DNA of 64,000 bases. Origin: an uncultured Psychrobacter sp. GTDB lineage: Bacteria; Pseudomonadota; Gammaproteobacteria; Pseudomonadales; Moraxellaceae. Below are positions 1 through 9,197 of this stretch, one piece after another. Within the stretch, counting starts at the first letter, position 1. Every line of letters begins with the position of its first letter. Location: assembly GCA_947489525.1 (NCBI GenBank), contig CANLDW010000001.1, forward strand, positions 310,001-374,000. Reading direction: 5' to 3'. The notes under the pieces were generated by a model. It saw only the letters and a list, made by a program, of their open reading frames with translations, had not been told where the DNA came from and did not search any database. The position numbers and the translations under genes were made by a program.

Positions 1-1189
1 ATCCGCACAAGGGGCCAAACGCCGTATATCGCATTTGCTACGTCCCAAGAAGCGCGCACTGCACACCAGAAGTAACCTCGTTCCCTGCGTCCCAACCGAT
101 CGTTTTACCTCGCCCGCCCGTTTTACTCAGTCAAAACGGTTCGTACAAGCTTCTGGCATAGCGCTTTTATCGCTACCAGCCCAAAGTTTTACGACAACCA
201 ATACCAATGTGCCTGCCTATGATCAGGTCATGCTAGAGAACATACTGACTATTGCCGCCACACCCGGCGATAGCACTTACTTTGCCACCGATAGCTTCCA
301 GCACGGTTTTGGCTACGATTTAGCGCGTAATTATGCCGACACCTTAGGAGTCAGCGTTGAGCTTAAACCCTATGCAAACGAAGAGGCGGCGCTCGCTGCC
401 GTTCGCTCAGGCAAAGCGGATATGGCGTTAACCACAGCGAGCATGCAGCTCAAAAGCGAGCTTAACCTTGCCTCAGTAAATCTAAGCTGCGGCTATGACA
501 CTAGTTTAACTAAAAATGGTCTGCATCCTAGAGTCAGTTGGTCTTTTAAGCAGGCAGATGATCCACTCGCACAAAAGGCCAGTGCTTTTTTGTGCAACAA
601 TATTAAGCTTGATGAGACCCAGAAGCTTGCCGCTTTCTATAATCAGGACTTATTAAAAGACGCTTATAGCCAAAAGCATTTTAAAGACACCTTAACCAAC
701 GAGCTACCGAATTATCAGTCCTCGTTTGAAGAGCAAGCCCAAAACTACAATCATGATTGGGAACTACTCGTCGCGATGGGCTATCAAGAGTCGCATTTAG
801 ATGCCAATGCGGTGTCGCCAACTGGCGTACGCGGACTGATGATGCTGACTAATAGTACGGCAAAAGCAATGGGGGTATCTGACCGCGTAGATCCTTACCA
901 AAGTATTGGCGGCGGCGCGCGTTATCTTGAGCAGATGAAGTCGGACTTTGCTGATGTGCCTAAAAAAGATCGCATCTGGTTTGCGCTAGCAGGCTACAAC
1001 ATGGGGCCAAACGCCGTAAAAAGCATCCAGCGTAAACTACGCGAGCAAGGTATCGATGACAAAAGCTGGGCGAACGTCTATGCTTATTTGTCAGAGAATA
1101 AAGCGTCAAATAGTCGTTACGGTCAGTGCATGCACTACGTCAGTAATATCAGAAGCTATCTTGAGACCATTAGGACGCAGATGGTTTAA
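1..1189 (+). CDS. Lytic transglycosylase, MltF-like, 5' end cut by the window
   Basis: Probable membrane-bound or periplasmic murein lytic transglycosylase, which cleaves the MurNAc-GlcNAc bond of peptidoglycan. The frame is open to the left edge, so the true start may lie outside; the first start-like codon is TTG at 35. Numbered from that TTG, residues 69-137 match the first lobe of an SBP_bac_3 solute-binding domain and residues 240-380 are an SLT domain, with catalytic Glu252 in YQESHLDANAVSPTGVRG and an AGYNMGPNAV motif. Compared with E. coli MltF as I recall it, most of the second lobe of the binding domain is missing: residue 137 runs almost directly into the end of that domain. A strong hairpin follows the stop. 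SLT assignment is secure; the MltF subfamily is likely. Confidence 0.8.
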   Translation, partial: SAQGAKRRISHLLRPKKRALHTRSNLVPCVPTDRFTSPARFTQSKRFVQASGIALLSLPAQSFTTTNTNVPAYDQVMLENILTIAATPGDSTYFATDSFQHGFGYDLARNYADTLGVSVELKPYANEEAALAAVRSGKADMALTTASMQLKSELNLASVNLSCGYDTSLTKNGLHPRVSWSFKQADDPLAQKASAFLCNNIKLDETQKLAAFYNQDLLKDAYSQKHFKDTLTNELPNYQSSFEEQAQNYNHDWELLVAMGYQESHLDANAVSPTGVRGLMMLTNSTAKAMGVSDRVDPYQSIGGGARYLEQMKSDFADVPKKDRIWFALAGYNMGPNAVKSIQRKLREQGIDDKSWANVYAYLSENKASNSRYGQCMHYVSNIRSYLETIRTQMV

Positions 1190-1221
1190 TGCACTTGAGC
1201 AGTTTGATGTAAAAACACTTA

Positions 1222-1253
1222 AAAAAACCTGCTATCAAATAGCAGGTTTTTTA
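1222..1253 (+). terminator. Bidirectional rho-independent terminator
   Basis: Inverted repeat AAAACCTGCTAT / ATAGCAGGTTTT with a three-base loop, flanked by an A-run on the left and a T-run on the right. It lies between the converging mltF-like and mltD genes and could serve both. Confidence 0.85.
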
Positions 1254-1307
1254 ATTTTAGCTCGTAAATTTAGGCTGTTAAGACTACTCTTTTTGTGCCT
1301 AAGCATG

Positions 1308-4286
1308 TTAACGATTAGGCACAGTCAACCGTTGACCACGCTGTAGCAGCGTATCAGGAGCGATATCATTCATATTGGCAAGCTCTTGGGTCGAGATGTT
1401 ATATCTGCGTGCCAATCCAATGAGACTATCGCCCGATGCTACGGTATAACTCACCGTAACTTTAGGGACTTTAAGCGTTTGACCACGCTGCAATTGCGCG
1501 TTGGTCGCTAGGTTGTTAGTCGCCGCTAGATCAGCTACAGAGACACCAAACTGACGCGCGAGAGCGATAAGGCCATCGCCTGCTTGAACTTTATAGTTTT
1601 CAGTATTACTAAGCTTAGTACCGCTACTAGATTGAGCACCACTACTAGCTGCTTGGTTACTGGAGCTTGAGGCGCTACTGCTACTAGTAGGCGCACTGCC
1701 GCTGGCAGGAATCGTAATTGTGCGTCCGCGTATTAAGTTGGACGTCGTTGTCAAATTGTTTGCAGCTGCCAGATCGCTTAGACCTATGTTGTAGCGCTGG
1801 GCGACTCCTGTCAGGGTATCACCCGATTGCACTTTATAACTAACGGGCTTATCGTTAAGCTGACGCTCAACCACGTCTTTTGATACCGGAACCTTTATGG
1901 TTTGACCGCGCTGTAGACGGGCTTTAGCATCAAAGCTACTGTTCACTGCTGCAATCTGTGCAGCACTGACACCAACACTATTAGCAATACCGATAAGGGT
2001 ATCGCCTGACTTAACTTTATAGTCCGTCGTCGCTACATTCGCTGAAACTGTGCTGCTAGAGGTATTGCGACTAGGCGCACTCGTGTCAGCATCGGCAGGT
2101 ACTTTAATCGTTTGACCAACGTATAAAGAGTCGTTTGTGTTTAGGCCGTTTAAATTTGCTAGCGTCTGCGTGGGTATATTAAATTGACGTGCCAGCGCTA
2201 TAAGGCCATCACCGCGTCTTACTTTGTAAGCCTTAGTTGTTGCAGACGCGGCTGGGGTACTCTTAGGCGCCGCAACTTTATCCGGTACCAGCCATAGCTT
2301 TTGACCTGTCAGTAGATCAGCGCGGCTGCTTAAATTGTTATAACTGGCTAGCTGAGTCACAGATAGCCCAAAGCGATTAGCAGTACCGATCAAGGTATCC
2401 CCTGCTTTGACCGTATAGCTCTCAGGTTGACTAGCAGCTGCGGAACTGGCACCACTTAACGCCTCTATAGGCTTGGCGTTATATAGATACAGTGTACTAC
2501 CTGATAACAGGTTAGCATTGGGATCTATCTGATTCCACTCAGCGATCTCGCGCCAGTTTACCCCAGCTCTACTTGCAATATTAGATAAGGTATCGCCACG
2601 CTTGACCACGTAGGTACTACGCGTGCCTTGTGGCTTTGGTTTACTGGCTTGATTATTGAAGGTTAGTTTTTTCTCTTTACCACTAGCCTCTAGTATAGAC
2701 TGCTGCGTTTGTATCGCTGATAGCTTAATATTGCCATCGACGTCACTGACGACATTAGTCTCAGGCGTTTGGCTGCGAATCTGATTAGCAATAAAGTCGC
2801 GCTCTGCTTGGCTCAGTGGCGGCTCTTGTACAACGGTGTTGTTTCGGGTAATTTGCGCGGACGTGGTGGGTAGATTGTTACTACTTTTTAGCTCAGCATT
2901 AATTTTACTCACCTCAGCGCTTGTAAGCGGTGGTTCACTGCTTCTAATGCTGCTTTGATTATAAGCAGGGCTACTCATTGGCGTCGCTACGGGCGAGATG
3001 TAACTGGTGGTCTGCTGCGGCACGCTAGCATTAGCCGCGTATTGAGCCAATGCGCTGCCCGTTGAAGGTAGTGAGCCGCCACTATAAGGCTGGTTGTTAT
3101 AGCTTGGCGTATTAGCCGTTGGGTAGCCTGAAGGCACTGTAGTCGTGGAAGCGATCACATTGCTCGTGCCATTACCTCTCAGCGCTGTCAATCTGGCATC
3201 GACATTGGCATCAACATCATTTGGTATGATCACCCGCTGCGGCCCTGATGAATCAACGCGCGCTGAGATCAGTGCTGTATTGAGACGTTCAAGCTCATCA
3301 TAGCTCACCCCAGTAATTTGTGCTACCTCAGCTAAGCTCACTCCATAATTTACTGGTACGCTTCTAAAGTGTTGACGGTTGGCAATAGCAGGCAAGTAAA
3401 CCCCGTATTGCTCAGGGTTCGCCACGATTTCAGCCACTGCTAAGAAGCGCGGTACATAATTCATCGTCTCAGTCGGTAGACTAAGCGACCAGTAGTCTGT
3501 TGGCAGACCTTGCGCAGCGTTACGGTCGATGGCTTTTTGAATGCGTCCAGGACCGGCATTATAAGAAGCTAATGCCAGCTCCCAGCTACCGAACTGATTA
3601 TAAAGTGCAGTCAAAAAGTCATAGGCAGCACGTGTCGACTCGATAACATCGCGGCGACCATCATACGTGCTGCTTTGGTTTAGACCGTAGATGCGACCCG
3701 TACTAGGAATAAATTGCCATAAACCTGCAGCAGCCGCGCTACTGGTCGCTCCCGGATCGTATGAGCTCTCAATAATTGGTAGGAGCGCAAGCTCAGTTGG
3801 AATATTGCGGCGCTCCGCTTCGCGTACGGTATGATACAAATAGCGACTGGAGCGCGCTGTCAAGCGGTTTAAATAGTCTTGACGACTGGTAAACCAACCT
3901 TTTTGAGCTTCAATACGCTGATTGTAGACAGGTTGACTATTCATGCGATAGCCTGCACGCAGGCGATTCCACAAATCACCGTATTGCTGAATAGCCAGTT
4001 TATTGCCCTCAACCATTGACATATCACTGGCTTCTAGTAGATCTGCCAGCTCATCTAAGCTCTCTGCATCCAGATAAGCAGTCGAATAATCCGTGGTTGC
4101 CGTCGCAGCAGTCGTAGTAGAAGGCCGAACTGCTGAACGCTGTGTGACGACAGGCGAGGCGCTGACAGCGCTCGGGTTTTTAATGACAGAGGCGTTGTTA
4201 CTACAAGCGCTAAGCAGCAGCGCTGATACAGCAAGTGTCAAAGGTAGAGCGGCGTATGAGCGAGGGTTTGAGTACACAGTAGACAT
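1308..4286 (-). CDS. mltD: Lipoprotein lytic transglycosylase MltD with seven LysM repeats
   Basis: Outer-membrane murein lytic transglycosylase D of 992 residues. It opens with a lipoprotein signal ending in lipobox LLSAC (Cys28). An SLT catalytic domain spans about 145-290, with Glu173 in PIIESSYDPGA and the motif ASYNAGPGRIQ. A degenerate LysM-like unit follows at about 310-356. Residues 370-555 are a Ser/Thr/Asn/Pro-rich linker. From about 559 to the C-terminus there are seven well-formed LysM units, each beginning Y-x-V-x-x-GD-x-L and ending near a V-P. LysM binds peptidoglycan glycan chains. E. coli MltD is about 450 residues with two LysM units, so this copy is much expanded. It is a single-gene unit whose stop faces a shared terminator. 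Confidence 0.93.
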   Translation of the reverse strand: MSTVYSNPRSYAALPLTLAVSALLLSACSNNASVIKNPSAVSASPVVTQRSAVRPSTTTAATATTDYSTAYLDAESLDELADLLEASDMSMVEGNKLAIQQYGDLWNRLRAGYRMNSQPVYNQRIEAQKGWFTSRQDYLNRLTARSSRYLYHTVREAERRNIPTELALLPIIESSYDPGATSSAAAAGLWQFIPSTGRIYGLNQSSTYDGRRDVIESTRAAYDFLTALYNQFGSWELALASYNAGPGRIQKAIDRNAAQGLPTDYWSLSLPTETMNYVPRFLAVAEIVANPEQYGVYLPAIANRQHFRSVPVNYGVSLAEVAQITGVSYDELERLNTALISARVDSSGPQRVIIPNDVDANVDARLTALRGNGTSNVIASTTTVPSGYPTANTPSYNNQPYSGGSLPSTGSALAQYAANASVPQQTTSYISPVATPMSSPAYNQSSIRSSEPPLTSAEVSKINAELKSSNNLPTTSAQITRNNTVVQEPPLSQAERDFIANQIRSQTPETNVVSDVDGNIKLSAIQTQQSILEASGKEKKLTFNNQASKPKPQGTRSTYVVKRGDTLSNIASRAGVNWREIAEWNQIDPNANLLSGSTLYLYNAKPIEALSGASSAAASQPESYTVKAGDTLIGTANRFGLSVTQLASYNNLSSRADLLTGQKLWLVPDKVAAPKSTPAASATTKAYKVRRGDGLIALARQFNIPTQTLANLNGLNTNDSLYVGQTIKVPADADTSAPSRNTSSSTVSANVATTDYKVKSGDTLIGIANSVGVSAAQIAAVNSSFDAKARLQRGQTIKVPVSKDVVERQLNDKPVSYKVQSGDTLTGVAQRYNIGLSDLAAANNLTTTSNLIRGRTITIPASGSAPTSSSSASSSSNQAASSGAQSSSGTKLSNTENYKVQAGDGLIALARQFGVSVADLAATNNLATNAQLQRGQTLKVPKVTVSYTVASGDSLIGLARRYNISTQELANMNDIAPDTLLQRGQRLTVPNR

Positions 4287-4353
4287 GATGGCAAAGGCTT
4301 CCTAACACAAAATAATATGAATAAGCGGTATAAATGTAGAGTAAATCGTCACG

Positions 4354-4848
4354 CTAATCAATCGTTACTTGCGACACGGCGCGCAGCAATACCGCGTTGC
4401 CTGTCGTTGACGTCAAAGTCACTCGAGAGTTTGTAATAAAAGAGACGTTGTTACCGTCCTTGATCCAGCTCTCATTAGTGGTAACGTTGGCTTTGGCCTG
4501 CGCGCCTGTGGTTACGATGTTATCGATAGTGATGTCATAACGGTAGTTTGAAGTATCATTCCAGCTTCTTTGTAACAGTTGCAGATAAGCGGCTTTATCA
4601 AGGCTTGTCGTCTTGCCCTTTCTAGACAATGAAATAAGCGCATCATCCGATACTAGCTGCGCCACTTTATTAATGTTTTTACTATTGGCAGCGGACTTCA
4701 TGGCACTGGCATAACTTTGTACCAGTGCTTCTGTCATCGGTGCTGCCTGCGCGCTAATAGTCCATGCACTGCCAACGGCTACAATGCTAGCAAGACTGAC
4801 GCCCCTAAGCATAAGTGCAAACATTCCATTTTTGCTTAACTGTTTCAT
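4354..4848 (-). CDS. Small secreted protein, possible NTF2-like fold
   Basis: A 164-residue protein with an N-terminal signal peptide: a Lys-containing start, a hydrophobic core around GVSLASIVAVGSAW, and a likely AQA-AP cleavage site. The mature part has a helix-rich start (VQSYASAMKSAANSKNINKV, then a loss-of-function-like 'SDDALISL' strand) and alternating strands, which resembles SnoaL/NTF2-like proteins; this is a guess from pattern only. The frame opens at 4920, but the ATG at 4848 is chosen because AAGGA lies about eight bases upstream and the signal peptide starts there. It sits between mltD and the CNNM gene on the same strand with gaps of 67 and 232 bp. No catalytic residues can be named. 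Confidence 0.6.
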   Translation of the reverse strand: MKQLSKNGMFALMLRGVSLASIVAVGSAWTISAQAAPMTEALVQSYASAMKSAANSKNINKVAQLVSDDALISLSRKGKTTSLDKAAYLQLLQRSWNDTSNYRYDITIDNIVTTGAQAKANVTTNESWIKDGNNVSFITNSRVTLTSTTGNAVLLRAVSQVTID

Positions 4849-5080
4849 AATCATCCTTACGGTTATCATTATTATCTTGTCTGGTCTTATAGACGTGAAA
4901 CTTAGTTTGCAGCCTAGCATTCAATTCTCACGCTCGTGTGACATCCTGTGTAATTCTTGCGATTGATTAGGGGTTCCTATCCCAGCACCTACCTGTTTTG
5001 GTACAACCCCTCATAACAGATACAGCTCCAGTACAGTTTTAAGCTATTAACGATATTATTACCTCAGTTTGAGCAATAGG

Positions 5081-6418
5081 TTAGATTCGCGTCTCACCCT
5101 CACTCTCACTCTCAGCATATTGCTCGTCGTCATTGAGCTTCATGCCTAAACGCTCAACACGGCGATCCATCATTTGCCGTGCAAGCGCTTGCATATCCTC
5201 AACGCGATCAATTTCATCAACAATCTCTAAACCTAGCAGCGTCTCGAACACATCTTCTAAAGTAACCAGACCTTTTACCTCACCGTATTCGCCCACTGTA
5301 ATCGCAATGTGGATGCGGTTTTTTAGCATCAGCTCAAGCAAATCAAAAAGCTTCATTTTGGAGAACACAAAGGTAATATCGCGTTGAAACTGTGTGAGCG
5401 GTTTATGCATAGCGTGATTAACTTTTGCCAGTAGCATATCTGTTTTTAGGACAAAACCTGTGATGTTGTCCAAATCGCCATCGTACACCGGCAAGCGTGA
5501 GAATGTCAGCTTAGGTCTATCCACTAAAACCTCAGCGACTGTTTTGTTTTGTTCAAAAGTAAGCATCACTGAGCGCGGCGTCATAATATCTTCGACCTTA
5601 ATTGCGCCAAACGCTAATAGATTACGAATAATGCGCGACTCAAGCGGGTCAATCTGACCGGACTCTTCACCTATGCTGGCGAGCGCCGCAAACTCGCGGC
5701 GGCTAAAGGTTTGCGGCTCTTTACCGCGCACGAGTAGCTTAGTTAAGCGCTCTGACACCCAAATCAGTGGATACAGCAGCATAATAATACCGCGCACAAA
5801 ATAGGCAACCATACCGCTTAGTTGACGCCAGTACATCGTGCCCAGCGTCTTTGGAATAATCTCTGATAAGAATAAAATAGCCAAAGTCATAATCGCTGAG
5901 AATAGTCCAAACCAAGCGCTACCAAAAACGATTGTCGCTTGGGCACCTGCACCAATAGAGCCTAGCGTGTGCGCAACCGTGTTTAAAGTTAAAATGGCAG
6001 CAAGCGATTGATCGATGTTGTCCACTTTTAAGCGCTTTAGCATCAGCGCTTTTTTGGGATTGCTCTCTTGTACGTCAGCAATAAAAGAAGGCGTCATACT
6101 AAGTAGTGAAGACTCAGCCAGCGAACAGACAAATGAGGCACCAATAGCAATAACCACAAATAGTACGAGCAGTCCTATGTTGGTCGCAGACGGCTCAGCC
6201 TGCGTCACCCCTGTGTCAGCCATGGCTGCCGCCATAGCAGGAAGCGGCAACCAAGCGAACAGTAGCGCGATCATTGACAACAAGCTTGAACGGTTTTTCG
6301 CTATTGCGCTCACTACAGACGGTGCGGCAACTAAAACGGCGCGATAGCTCGCCAAAGCATTTGGGGTAGAGGTCTCTTTTTGATGAGCCCGTAAATAATA
6401 CAGATGAGATAAAAACAT
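5081..6418 (-). CDS. CNNM/DUF21 membrane protein with paired CBS domains
   Basis: HlyC/CorC-like family (CNNM, DUF21 plus CBS) inner-membrane protein, a family linked to Mg2+/Co2+ or other divalent cation efflux. From the ATG at 6418 it has 445 residues. A signal-like hydrophobic stretch (SMIALLFAWLPLPAMAAA) precedes the DUF21 region with several membrane helices, including LSEIIPKTLG, a typical DUF21 motif. A CBS pair follows (VEDIMTPRSVML onward, ending GLVTLEDVFETLLG). The usual C-terminal CorC_HlyC domain is absent; the chain ends in an acidic tail (ESESEGE). The frame also allows a TTG at 6451; neither start has a strong ribosome binding site, so the N-terminus is uncertain. A 13-bp inverted repeat lies about 53 bp upstream. 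Confidence 0.85.
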   Translation of the reverse strand: MFLSHLYYLRAHQKETSTPNALASYRAVLVAAPSVVSAIAKNRSSLLSMIALLFAWLPLPAMAAAMADTGVTQAEPSATNIGLLVLFVVIAIGASFVCSLAESSLLSMTPSFIADVQESNPKKALMLKRLKVDNIDQSLAAILTLNTVAHTLGSIGAGAQATIVFGSAWFGLFSAIMTLAILFLSEIIPKTLGTMYWRQLSGMVAYFVRGIIMLLYPLIWVSERLTKLLVRGKEPQTFSRREFAALASIGEESGQIDPLESRIIRNLLAFGAIKVEDIMTPRSVMLTFEQNKTVAEVLVDRPKLTFSRLPVYDGDLDNITGFVLKTDMLLAKVNHAMHKPLTQFQRDITFVFSKMKLFDLLELMLKNRIHIAITVGEYGEVKGLVTLEDVFETLLGLEIVDEIDRVEDMQALARQMMDRRVERLGMKLNDDEQYAESESEGETRI

Positions 6419-6470
6419 AGAAGTGGTGAACAAGTTAGGTAACCTAAACAAAAAGAGGAAAAAAAGCGCT

Positions 6471-6509
6471 TAATAGCTCATAAATCATGTTGTCGATTAT
6501 GAGCTATTA
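6471..6509. repeat. Perfect 13-bp inverted repeat in divergent promoter region
   Basis: Arms TAATAGCTCATAA (6471-6483) and TTATGAGCTATTA (6497-6509) enclose a 13-base loop. It sits in the 349-bp gap between the CNNM gene (minus) and yajC (plus), close to the CNNM start. There is no T-run on either side, so it is more like an operator or RNA hairpin than a terminator. The rest of the gap is AT-rich with no other clear signal. Confidence 0.6.
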
Positions 6510-6767
6510 TCGTCATCTGATAGTAGCATTGATGATAATATTTAACAATAAGCGCCTATCTATCATCAAGGGATTTATGATCCTATCGACTGTATATTGA
6601 TTGCGCCACTTATATTCTATAGGTGTACGATGCTTCTAACCTATCGCTTTTTAGCATAAATCTATTGAGAAAGTCATCTCATACCATGATTAACAGTTAC
6701 CAAGCCCGATGTTTTTTGTTACTATGCGTCTAATTTTATTATTATCTGTTACTTACTGAGAGCCATT

Positions 6768-7109
6768 ATGAGTCTGTTTATCACCTCAGCGCATGCCGCT
6801 GAAACCGCTGGAAGTGCCGCAGCTGGCGGTGCTTCACTTTTTGGTCAACTACTGTTACCAATAGCATTTTTTGCTATTTTTTACTTTTTGGTTATTCGTC
6901 CACAGTCTAAGCGTACCAAAGAGCACCGCGCTATGGTTAATGCGTTGACAGTTGGTAGTGAGATTATCTTTGCCGGTGGGCTTATGGGACGTATTAAAGC
7001 GCTTGAGGGCGACTATGCTGTGGTCAGTTTAAACAGTAATACTGATGTTAAGGTACAACGTGCCTCGGTAATCTCGGTTTTGCCAGCAGGAACTATTGAG
7101 AGCGTATAG
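6768..7109 (+). CDS. yajC: Sec translocon accessory subunit YajC
   Basis: A 113-residue single-pass inner-membrane protein of the SecDF-YajC complex. An N-terminal membrane helix (LLLPIAFFAIFYFLVIRPQ) is followed by the family motif RPQ-x-KR and a small beta domain (VGSEIIFAGGLMGRI). It is the first gene of yajC-secD-secF. A gene for Tgt or QueA, often upstream, is not present here. The gap to secD is 201 bp and holds a terminator-like hairpin. Confidence 0.95.
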   Translation: MSLFITSAHAAETAGSAAAGGASLFGQLLLPIAFFAIFYFLVIRPQSKRTKEHRAMVNALTVGSEIIFAGGLMGRIKALEGDYAVVSLNSNTDVKVQRASVISVLPAGTIESV

Positions 7110-7182
7110 TCGCTTGTCTATAGACTTTAGCGTTTATTTTTAGAGTCTTTAGCATCCCTGTTAATAGTAATAAGTGTTTATA

Positions 7183-7216
7183 AAGGTGATCGAACATCTT
7201 AGGCGATCATCTTTTA
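7183..7216 (+). terminator. Terminator-like hairpin between yajC and secD
   Basis: AGGTGATCG (7184-7192) can pair with CGATCATCT (7204-7212) with one G-U pair and an 11-base loop, followed by TTTTATT. It could attenuate transcription from yajC into secD or be an mRNA stability element. The T-run is short. Confidence 0.4.
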
Positions 7217-7310
7217 TTGGTTGTTAAGGCGTTCGTCTTTTATCGCTTTTGTCTCCTCTGCTAACTTGTGCTCGGCATCGCCCGTACTTTATCAACTTAA
7301 AGAAGTGATT

Positions 7311-9188
7311 ATGCAATATCCTGCTTGGAAATATCTAATTATCGTCGTGGTACTGATCATCGCAGGTCTATATGCCGCGCCTAACCTTTATCCTGATGAG
7401 CCTGCAGTACAGATCACCAGTGCTGCAGCTGGCACTCAGTTGTCTGAGGGTATTTTAACCGAAGCGCAAGAGGTGCTCTCAAGCGCTGGCATCGATTATC
7501 ACGGCGGCACCTTTGAAGGCAACAGCGCGCTTTTGCGTCTTGATAACCCAACTGCGCAGCTCAAAGCGCAAGAGGTACTCAAACAGAACCTGAGCGACGA
7601 CTACGTAGTTGCACTTAACCTTGCGCAAACCACGCCGCAGTGGCTACGTGATATTGGTGCAAAGCCTATGAAACTAGGGCTTGATTTGCGTGGCGGCGTT
7701 CGTTTTGTGCTCGAAGTCGATATGGACAAAGCGCTTGAGCAGCGCCTTGACAGCGCCAGCCGCGATGTCCGTCGTGATCTGCGTGCTGAGCGCATTGCCG
7801 TGACTGGGATTAAGACTGAACCCCAAGGTATTGTACTGCACTTCGCTGACACGGATGCCCGCAACCGCGCACAAAACGTCTTACAAGCGTCAATGGGCAC
7901 GACTTTTAACTTACAGTCCACTATCGACGAGCAAGGTCCTGCTCTAGTAATGGCATATAATGACGCTACGATCGATGAGATCAACAGCTATGCGGTCAAT
8001 CAAAACCTGACTACTCTTCGTAACCGGATCAGCGAGCTTGGTGTAACCGAGGCCTTGGTACAATCACAAGGTGCCAGCCGTATCGTTGTTGAGCTACCAG
8101 GGGTACAAGATACTGCAGAGGCTAAGCGCGTCCTTGGTCGTACAGCGAATCTTGAGTTTCGTATGGTCGCTGAGGGCAGTGAGAACTTTACAGGTGGTAT
8201 CCCGCCCGCTGGTACTGAAGCGTATCCCTTCCAGACTCTCGATGGTCCGCCAGTGCTGCTTGAGCGTCAAGCAATCGTGACAGGCGACAAAGTGACCAAC
8301 GCCCAAACGGGTCTGGATGAGAGCGGTATGCCTGAGGTGAGCATCACTCTCGACAGCGCAGGCGGCAAGCTGATGCAAAACGCTACGCGTACTGCCGTTG
8401 GCAAACAGATGGCCGTGCTGTTTATTGAGAATAAACAACGCATCGCTTATGAAGAAGACCCTGCTACTGGCGAGACCGTTGAAGTGCGTACGCCTTATGC
8501 TGAGATTAAAGTGATCAACCGCGCCAATATTCAGGCGGTACTCGGCTCCTCGTTCCGTATCACAGGTCTTGATAGTAGTGCAGAGGCAGCAGAGCTTGCC
8601 CTACTCTTACGTTCAGGTGCACTTGCCGCCCCTATGTATTTTGTGGAAGAACGTACAATCGGTCCATCGCTTGGACAAGACAATATTGAAAAAGGTCTAT
8701 TTTCAACGCAAGTGGGCTACCTGCTCGTCTTCGCCTTTATGATTATCTTTTATCGTTTATTTGGTGTGATTGCAAACGTCGCTTTGGCAGTCAACGTTAT
8801 TATTATCATCGCTATTATGTCGATACTTGGCTCTTCGCTGACCTTACCTGGTATCGCTGGTATTGTCTTGACGATTGGTATGGCGGTCGATGCCAACGTG
8901 CTGATCTTTGAGCGTATACGAGAGGAGCTGGCAAATGGCGTACGGCCAAAATCAGCTATCATTGCAGGTTTTGATCGCGCTTTTAGTAGTATCTTTGATG
9001 CCAATATCACCACTCTATTGGTCGCCTTTATCTTATTCGCAATTGGTACCGGTCCCATCAAAGGCTTTGCTATTACCTTAGCAATTGGTATTGTCAGCTC
9101 GCTATTTACGGCTATTTTAGTGACGCGCGCGCTGGTACAAATCGCTTATGGCAAGCGCAAATCTATCAAACGTTTGAGCATCGGTTAG
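7311..9188 (+). CDS. secD: Protein translocase subunit SecD
   Basis: A 625-residue inner-membrane subunit that uses the proton gradient to help release proteins from the Sec channel. The N-terminus has one membrane helix (YLIIVVVLIIAGLYAAPNLYP), then a large periplasmic part (P1, with GLDLRGGVRFVLEV around 110-125), then five helices near the C-terminus with the conserved GMAVDANVLIFERIREE. The ATG at 7311 is preferred to the upstream frame start at 7221 because of AAAGAAG nearby and because the family begins with this YPAWKY-like helix. secF follows after 9 bp. Confidence 0.95.
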   Translation: MQYPAWKYLIIVVVLIIAGLYAAPNLYPDEPAVQITSAAAGTQLSEGILTEAQEVLSSAGIDYHGGTFEGNSALLRLDNPTAQLKAQEVLKQNLSDDYVVALNLAQTTPQWLRDIGAKPMKLGLDLRGGVRFVLEVDMDKALEQRLDSASRDVRRDLRAERIAVTGIKTEPQGIVLHFADTDARNRAQNVLQASMGTTFNLQSTIDEQGPALVMAYNDATIDEINSYAVNQNLTTLRNRISELGVTEALVQSQGASRIVVELPGVQDTAEAKRVLGRTANLEFRMVAEGSENFTGGIPPAGTEAYPFQTLDGPPVLLERQAIVTGDKVTNAQTGLDESGMPEVSITLDSAGGKLMQNATRTAVGKQMAVLFIENKQRIAYEEDPATGETVEVRTPYAEIKVINRANIQAVLGSSFRITGLDSSAEAAELALLLRSGALAAPMYFVEERTIGPSLGQDNIEKGLFSTQVGYLLVFAFMIIFYRLFGVIANVALAVNVIIIIAIMSILGSSLTLPGIAGIVLTIGMAVDANVLIFERIREELANGVRPKSAIIAGFDRAFSSIFDANITTLLVAFILFAIGTGPIKGFAITLAIGIVSSLFTAILVTRALVQIAYGKRKSIKRLSIG

Positions 9189-9197
9189 GAGAATACT

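Noticed and set aside
6601-6767. Promoter of yajC
   Set aside because: Several weak AT-rich boxes but none with good -35/-10 spacing to support a call.
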